Shown: positions 61,968 through 64,000 of the stretch, in pieces | Layout: every line of letters starts with the position of its first letter | Position numbering within the stretch: the stretch's first letter is position 1 | Assembly (NCBI RefSeq): GCF_018403225.1 | Contig: NZ_BOSG01000001.1 | Coordinates: 2,356,001 to 2,420,000 of the forward strand | Direction of reading: 5' to 3' | DNA from: Paenibacillus sp. J23TS9 | GTDB lineage: Bacteria; Bacillota; Bacilli; Paenibacillales; Paenibacillaceae | Length of the DNA: 64,000 nucleotides | Program-made: the position numbers and the translations under genes | Notes under the pieces: model-generated | The model's database searches: none | Seen by the model: the letters and a program-made list of their open reading frames with translations, nothing else | What the model was told of the DNA's origin: nothing

Positions 61968-64000
61968 TCAGGCTTCCCGCGGCTGGTTTTCCTTCCGGAA
62001 TTCCGTTGCACTGAAACCATTCGCACGTTTAAAAGCTCTGCTGAACGTATTCAGGGACAAGTAGCCTGTAAGTCCCGCAATTTCACTCACAGGTCTGCCG
62101 CTATGGGCAAGCAGTCGTTTGGCCTCCTCCATGCGGACATTCTCCAAATAGTCTGAAAAGTTCATGCCCGTTTGTTCTTTGAAGAAAAATGACACATATG
62201 CTTCGGAAGTCCGAGCTTCCTGCGCAAGCACCGCAAGACTAAGATCCGGCTCCGGATAATGACGGTCAATATATTCGATCAGCTTGCCTGCCAGAGAATC
62301 ATTATGACTTCGTTTGCGGTCCTCATACTTCTGACAGAGCTGCAGCAATGTCTGAAACAACATATGAATCGCTTCGGAAGGGGACAATGCCGGATCGGAA
62401 GCCTTCAACACGACCTCCACTTCATGGGTTATCAGATCCTCACCCGAGCCGGAGGGTTCGCAGCATTTCATCAGCGTTCCGCACAGCTCTTGAGCAAGAA
62501 GCCGTTCGACGACTGCCGGTACCTGATGTTCTCCCCCATTTTTATCCCTGATTTGTTCCATCAAGCGGGCGGTCTCCGGCTTGTTGCCCGATCTCACCAG
62601 CTGAATCAATCGCTGTTCAACATCCGAAGGATAAAAATAAGCGGGAACGGGCACCTGCGCATCATTGTAAAATAATAATGGTTGCTGCTCGCTCCATGCA
62701 GCATGAAGCAAGATGAATTCAGCTTCTCCAAATGCACGATAAATCTCCGTCAGTCTGGTTTGGCAGGTTCCGACAGCTAATAAAAGACCTGCATTGCTTG
62801 CATCTTGTAATCTTCCATATAAATGGTGGACGAGCTGCTTTACCATGTCCATAAAATATTCGGAGGAATCCCCTTCACCATGGATCAGCAGAGCCAGCTT
62901 GTTTTCGCCCAAATCATGAACCTGTACAAAGACTTGTTCTGCCGTACTGCTCGAAGAGATAACATCCCGGATGTTCAGCTTCACGATATCCAGCTCCATC
63001 AGCATTTCTTCATTGTACGGTGCATGATAGCCCCGAAGCCGGATAATCGCGGCAGTCAGATAAGTTCCGCAAAGCTCAACACGGGAATGCTCCATCGCCG
63101 CCTCAACTTCCTCTTCTGATGTAAAACCGCCTTGTAGGAGGCGGTCGAAAAACACATTTCTCAGCAGCGGAACCTGGGCTTCAAGCCGGCTGTTCAGCGC
63201 ATCATGGCTCTCCACCAAGGCGGATACCGAACTCCTGATATCATCCATCAGATTGCCGAGCGGACGTTTCTCTTTCCCCCCAGGCTTCAGTGGCAGCAGC
63301 TGGAGCAGCTTAAACACAGGGCGGCTGCTGCGGTAAGCCAGAAAACCAGCTACCAGGAGCCCTGCGATAAGCGCCAGAAGGAATACGGTTAATGTAAGTT
63401 CCTTGATGTAATTGGCCTTTTCCAGGACAACCGTTTCCGGTTGGGCAGATACGTAGGTCCAGCCGTTATAACTGGAAGTCGTTTGTGTAATTAGCATCTT
63501 TTTCCCGTTCCACTGAATTTGCGAAAACCCCTCTCGGACAGGAAGCGCTTTCAAATCTATGGACTGTCCCTCCAGTCCCGTGTGACTGATGAGGTTTCCA
63601 TTCTGGTCAGCGACATAAGCGAATCCGCCCTGCTCCGAATCTATATGCTGAAGCATCTCCTGGATCTGACGGTTGTTAATGAGCACGGTAATGACTCCGC
63701 CGCTGTCTCTTGTTCCAAACGACTGCATATAACTGACGACCGAATATGCCTTTCCTTCGTATATCACGGGCATACCGGGTTTATAGGTTTTATAATAATA
63801 TTGATTAAAAAGCTGAGCGTACCATTCATCATAGGACATGTTGTCGTAACGAAGCTGGAGGCTGTAAAATTGCTGTGCGTTATACACCTTGCGCGGAGAA
63901 ATAAACATGCCGCTGCTCTTATAGGCGATATAATAATCCACGATAAAATGGTTCGACATCCGGTAATCAAACAAGCTTTGCTCCAGATCCCATAATCGAT
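61968..64000 (-). CDS. Membrane-bound AraC-family regulator with sensor domain (5' end cut by window)
   Basis: Large transcription regulator; 677 residues visible. The frame is open to the right edge (LWDLEQSLFDYRMSN), so the N-terminus, probably a first membrane helix and more sensor, is outside. The visible part has a Cache-like extracellular domain (GGFAYVADQNGNLISHTG), a membrane helix (near 190-215 from the TTG at 63974), a HAMP-like linker, a middle helical domain and a C-terminal AraC helix-turn-helix pair (LSLAVLAQEARTSEAYVSFF and RPVSEIAGLTGYLSLNTFSR). It is followed by the transporter operon it most likely activates. Confidence 0.9.
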   Translation of the reverse strand, partial: RLWDLEQSLFDYRMSNHFIVDYYIAYKSSGMFISPRKVYNAQQFYSLQLRYDNMSYDEWYAQLFNQYYYKTYKPGMPVIYEGKAYSVVSYMQSFGTRDSGGVITVLINNRQIQEMLQHIDSEQGGFAYVADQNGNLISHTGLEGQSIDLKALPVREGFSQIQWNGKKMLITQTTSSYNGWTYVSAQPETVVLEKANYIKELTLTVFLLALIAGLLVAGFLAYRSSRPVFKLLQLLPLKPGGKEKRPLGNLMDDIRSSVSALVESHDALNSRLEAQVPLLRNVFFDRLLQGGFTSEEEVEAAMEHSRVELCGTYLTAAIIRLRGYHAPYNEEMLMELDIVKLNIRDVISSSSTAEQVFVQVHDLGENKLALLIHGEGDSSEYFMDMVKQLVHHLYGRLQDASNAGLLLAVGTCQTRLTEIYRAFGEAEFILLHAAWSEQQPLLFYNDAQVPVPAYFYPSDVEQRLIQLVRSGNKPETARLMEQIRDKNGGEHQVPAVVERLLAQELCGTLMKCCEPSGSGEDLITHEVEVVLKASDPALSPSEAIHMLFQTLLQLCQKYEDRKRSHNDSLAGKLIEYIDRHYPEPDLSLAVLAQEARTSEAYVSFFFKEQTGMNFSDYLENVRMEEAKRLLAHSGRPVSEIAGLTGYLSLNTFSRAFKRANGFSATEFRKENQPREA

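Overview
The window reads as one contiguous piece of chromosome from a spore-forming, low-to-mid G+C Gram-positive bacterium, most like Paenibacillus. The basis is protein-level resemblance to Bacillus/Paenibacillus families (YfiT, FosB, butanediol dehydrogenase, PepT), two ger-type germinant receptor operons, strong AGGAGG-type ribosome sites, frequent TTG/GTG starts and U-tailed hairpin terminators. I see no rRNA, tRNA, CRISPR array, complete IS or prophage. Both ends cut a gene: a gerC at the left and an AraC-type regulator at the right.

Layout. 1-2.7 kb: gerA-gerC operon. 2.8-4.3 kb: NarL-type two-component pair. 4.5-9.5 kb: secreted polysaccharide deacetylase, LacY-like sugar symporter, YfiT, YhgE/Pip protein. 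9.6-13.2 kb: second germinant receptor operon (A-B-C) with a possible sigma-G promoter. 13.4-16.8 kb: PadR regulator and a large hybrid histidine kinase. 17-19.9 kb: TrpXYZ-type ABC importer with a hairpin/U-tract leader. 20-25 kb: HAD phosphatase, GNAT, two PfkB-family kinases, a decayed gene in front of them and a divergent LacI regulator. 25-30.5 kb: phosphatase, FosB, LacI regulator, divergent 2,3-butanediol dehydrogenase, MBL-fold hydrolase, glutamate racemase. 30.6-38 kb: GNAT, DinB and a 2039-residue surface protein with lamin-tail, metallophosphoesterase and SLH domains. 38-46 kb: PPOX flavoprotein, TipA-like MerR regulator, PepT, methyltransferase, glycerate kinase, split ThrE-like exporter, SdpI-like protein. 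46-56 kb: AraC plus secreted beta-helix protein, several small enzymes, a small Ena-like candidate spore protein, VanW and an MFS exporter. 56-64 kb: a fucoside-type utilisation operon (isomerase, GH29 fucosidase, ABC solute-binding protein and two permeases) under a membrane-bound AraC regulator.

How the parts work together. The most coherent systems are: the two germinant receptor operons; the GH29/ABC/AraC locus, with three 10-bp-phased CATTAT repeats in front of the transporter genes; the LacI/butanediol dehydrogenase pair with matching GGAAACGTTTCC operators; and the LacI/PfkB locus with paired TTTGCSGCAAA operators 180 bp apart and a wrecked first gene that still has its promoter. The least explained items are the Ena-like 94-residue protein behind a sigma-K-like promoter, a hairpin-rich non-coding block between the two PfkB-family kinases, and the giant SLH protein. 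All calls come from reading the sequence and from memory of protein families; no database search was run.
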